Source: an uncultured Bacilli bacterium
Lineage (GTDB): Bacteria > Bacillota_I > Bacilli_A > RF39 > UBA660
DNA length: 64,000 nt
Reading direction: 5' to 3'
Assembly (NCBI GenBank): GCA_934190785.1
Contig: CAKPTA010000001.1
Span: 186,001 to 250,000, forward strand
Position 1 is the first letter of the stretch, and the number at the start of each line of letters is the position of its first letter. The notes beneath the pieces were generated by a model. It did no database searches. It was not told the DNA's origin and saw only the letters and a list, made by a program, of their open reading frames with translations. Below, piece by piece: positions 61,994-64,000 of the stretch. The translations under genes and the position numbers were made by a program.

Positions 61994-64000
61994 ATAATTC
62001 AAATTGTGAATTGTAAAGTTCAGCATAAAAGCCACTTTGACTCATTAATTCATCATGATTTCCTTGTTCTATTATATTACCATCTTTCATTACTAATATT
62101 AAATCAGCATTTTTGATAGTAGATAATCTATGAGCAATAATGAATGAAGTTTTGCCCTCTGTTAATTTATCCATAGCTTTACTTACTAATTCCTCTGTTC
62201 TAGTATCAACATTACTTGTTGCTTCATCTAAAATCAAGAATGGTGCATTGTCAAGCATCCCTCTTGCAATAGTTAATAATTGTTTTTGTCCTGCGGAAAT
62301 ACCATCACCATCAGTAATTTTAGAATTATAACCATTTGGTAATGTTCTGATAAAGTGATCTAAACCAACTGTTTTACATACGTTATAAACATCTTCTTCA
62401 CTAATATCACTACGATTATAGATTATATTTTCCATAATTGTTCCTTCAAACATCCAAGTATCTTGAAGAACCATTGTAAACAGTTGATGAATATTGTTTC
62501 TAGTTAATTTGCTTGTATCAACACCATCAATTTTAATACTTCCAGAATTAATATCATAAAATTTCATTAATAAATTTACCATAGTTGTTTTACCAGCACC
62601 AGTAGGACCTACAATAGCTACTTTAGCCCCTTTTTTAGCTGTTGCTGTAAAATTATAAATAGTAGGTTTATCATTGCCATCATAAGTAAATGATACATGA
62701 TTAAATTCAATCTCACCTTTTACTTTTGATTTATCTAAATAAATTTTAATATCACTTTCATCTGACATTTCCTTTTCATCAAGAAATTCAAATACTCTTT
62801 CACTTGCTGCAGCTGTTGATTGCATAGAAGTCATTGCTTGTGCTATTTGTGAAAGTGGTGATGTAAATAATCTTACATATGAAATAAAAGCAACAATAAC
62901 CCCAAAACTAATATTACCATTTATTGTAAGAAGTGCTCCAACAATACAAACTGCAACATATCCAAAATTACCAATAAAATTCATCATAGGCATCATTAAT
63001 CCAGACAAAAATTGACTCTTCATATTAGCGTTATATAATTTGTTATTTAATTCATCAAATTTAGCATTAGAACTTTTTTTGCCATTATATGCTTTAACAA
63101 CATTAAGTCCAGAGTATATTTCTTCAATATGACCATTTAAATTACCAAGTTCATTTTGACGAGCAACGAAGTATTTTTGTGATTTGCCTAAAACACCAAA
63201 CATAAAGATAAATCCAAATAAACTTGCTAAAATAGCAGTTAAAGCCATAATCCAGTTTGTATAAAACATCATGAATAATGTTCCTAAAAATAAAGTAATC
63301 GCACTTACAAGTGTCGCAAGTGATTGATTCATAGACTGCGCTATTGTATCAACATCATTTGTTACACGTGATAATATATCACCCGTAGTATTTTTATCAA
63401 AATAAGATAAAGGAAGTCTATTTATTTTTTTTGAAATTCTACCACGCAATGAACGTGCAAACTTATTTGAAACGTTAGTCATAGCTATTGATTCAATATA
63501 CGTAAATAAAGCACTACATACATATAAAATAACTAAAAAGAGGCAAATACGTTTTATACTATTCATATTCATAGTAGGTTCAACTATAGTTTTAATACTA
63601 TTAGGCATTTCATCGATTTTTTCATACATTTCATTTGCACTAGCATCCTTAGATAGTGTACTCATAACGTTCAAAAATTGAGCTTGATCAAGAGCAGTAA
63701 TCACATTCCCGTCTATTTCAAAATCAGTTAATAACAAAGATGCTACACTACTTGGAATAGATACATTTCCACTAGTTGATTTCAAAAGTTGTTTTTTATC
63801 TTCTTTTGTAATTTTAACATCATTATAAACTGAATCTGTTAAAATAATATCTAAAACAGAATCAGGAAGATTAGAAACTTTATCAAATGATGGATTTTTA
63901 ATCCATTCGTTAAATTTTTCTTTATCAGTACTTGAAATATCACTTAAATTAATTGCTAACACTTTTTCTTCGTTTAACTCAATATTTAAAATGTTAGGCA
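61992..64000 (-). CDS. ABC exporter, fused permease and ATPase (5' end beyond window)
   Basis: At least 669 residues, and the frame stays open to the right edge. A soluble ~120-residue segment precedes the second membrane helix, as in BmrD/YfiC-like exporters with a large outer loop between helices 1 and 2. Then five helices, an ICL motif (PLSYFDKNTTGDILSRVTNDVD), and the ATPase: Walker A GPTGAGKTT, Q-loop VLQDTWMF, signature ISAGQKQLLTIARG, Walker B FLILDEATSNVD, switch AHRLSTI. Probably half of a heterodimer; the partner gene would lie outside the window. Substrate unknown. Confidence 0.9.
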   Translation of the reverse strand, partial: PNILNIELNEEKVLAINLSDISSTDKEKFNEWIKNPSFDKVSNLPDSVLDIILTDSVYNDVKITKEDKKQLLKSTSGNVSIPSSVASLLLTDFEIDGNVITALDQAQFLNVMSTLSKDASANEMYEKIDEMPNSIKTIVEPTMNMNSIKRICLFLVILYVCSALFTYIESIAMTNVSNKFARSLRGRISKKINRLPLSYFDKNTTGDILSRVTNDVDTIAQSMNQSLATLVSAITLFLGTLFMMFYTNWIMALTAILASLFGFIFMFGVLGKSQKYFVARQNELGNLNGHIEEIYSGLNVVKAYNGKKSSNAKFDELNNKLYNANMKSQFLSGLMMPMMNFIGNFGYVAVCIVGALLTINGNISFGVIVAFISYVRLFTSPLSQIAQAMTSMQSTAAASERVFEFLDEKEMSDESDIKIYLDKSKVKGEIEFNHVSFTYDGNDKPTIYNFTATAKKGAKVAIVGPTGAGKTTMVNLLMKFYDINSGSIKIDGVDTSKLTRNNIHQLFTMVLQDTWMFEGTIMENIIYNRSDISEEDVYNVCKTVGLDHFIRTLPNGYNSKITDGDGISAGQKQLLTIARGMLDNAPFLILDEATSNVDTRTEELVSKAMDKLTEGKTSFIIAHRLSTIKNADLILVMKDGNIIEQGNHDELMSQSGFYAELYNSQFEL

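Overview
The window is a very A+T-rich stretch of a low-GC Gram-positive (Bacillota) chromosome. It reads in the standard genetic code: tryptophan is TGG throughout, most genes stop at TAA or TAG, and sigG ends in TGA. Three things point to an endospore-forming member of the Bacilli. First, there are sporulation genes: sigG beside a YlmC/YmxH gene, the germination protease gpr, spoIIM, ylbJ, ylbL and a yqfQ-like gene. Second, two gene neighbourhoods resemble Bacillus: dnaG-rpoD-trmK followed by yqfQ, and gpr divergent from rpsT. Third, ribosome binding sites are strong (GGAGG, GGTGAT). A phosphoketolase plus acetate kinase and the compact genome fit poorly characterised gut Bacilli near Erysipelotrichales/RF39-type lineages. 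That placement is inference.

Layout. 1-5060: the end of rseP, then comEA-comEC. A YhcG-type (DUF1016) nuclease gene with a frameshift follows comEC, and behind it lies a second, decayed copy of the comEC 3' end, a duplication that looks like a mobile cassette. 5060-5508: a chain of hairpins ending in a terminator, an unassigned candidate structured RNA, then a promoter for a peptidoglycan hydrolase. 6.2-11.4 kb: cysE, a DUF6512 membrane protein, the dnaG-rpoD-trmK operon and yqfQ. 11.5-14.2 kb: pilus/competence genes (an oversized GspF/ComGB and the prepilin peptidase). 14.2-20.1 kb: rarA, xerD, phosphohexomutase, dps, a ZIP metal transporter and a small spore-protein-like gene. 20.1-20.9 kb: an 810-base gene-poor AT-rich gap with a 14-base tandem repeat. 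20.9-29 kb: an HTH regulator, mnmA, spoIIM, gpr, rpsT, a transglutaminase-like protein, ylbL and ylbJ. 28.5-31.6 kb: two pilin-like genes divergent from the pilus ATPase. 31.6-46 kb: holA, phosphoketolase, a two-component system, a degenerate ApbE-like protein, SDR, glycosyltransferase, ylmC, sigG, a methyltransferase, two paralogous kinase-fold proteins, htpG and DUF4186.

46-53 kb is a metal-resistance block: a copper operon (csoR-copA-copZ-DUF2318 lipoprotein-truncated cysteine desulfurase) and a zinc/cadmium operon (separate HMA protein + P-type ATPase) divergent from an SmtB/CzrA-like repressor, separated by gmk. 53-64 kb: an orphan gene, gene debris, tRNA-Arg(CCU), an HD-domain protein, a DUF3048 protein, acetate kinase, a GluP-type rhomboid, TspO, rluD-lspA, a deacetylase with Ig-like domains, and an ABC exporter running off the right edge.

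Working together: the competence/pilus genes are scattered over three loci, and no major pilin gene is in the window. Phosphoketolase and AckA together would turn sugar phosphates into acetate and ATP. Promoters and operators can be read directly at htpG (CIRCE), the csoR operon and the zinc operon. The points most worth following are the comEC duplication around the nuclease, the hairpin chain just downstream of it, the extended pilus proteins and the kinase pair.
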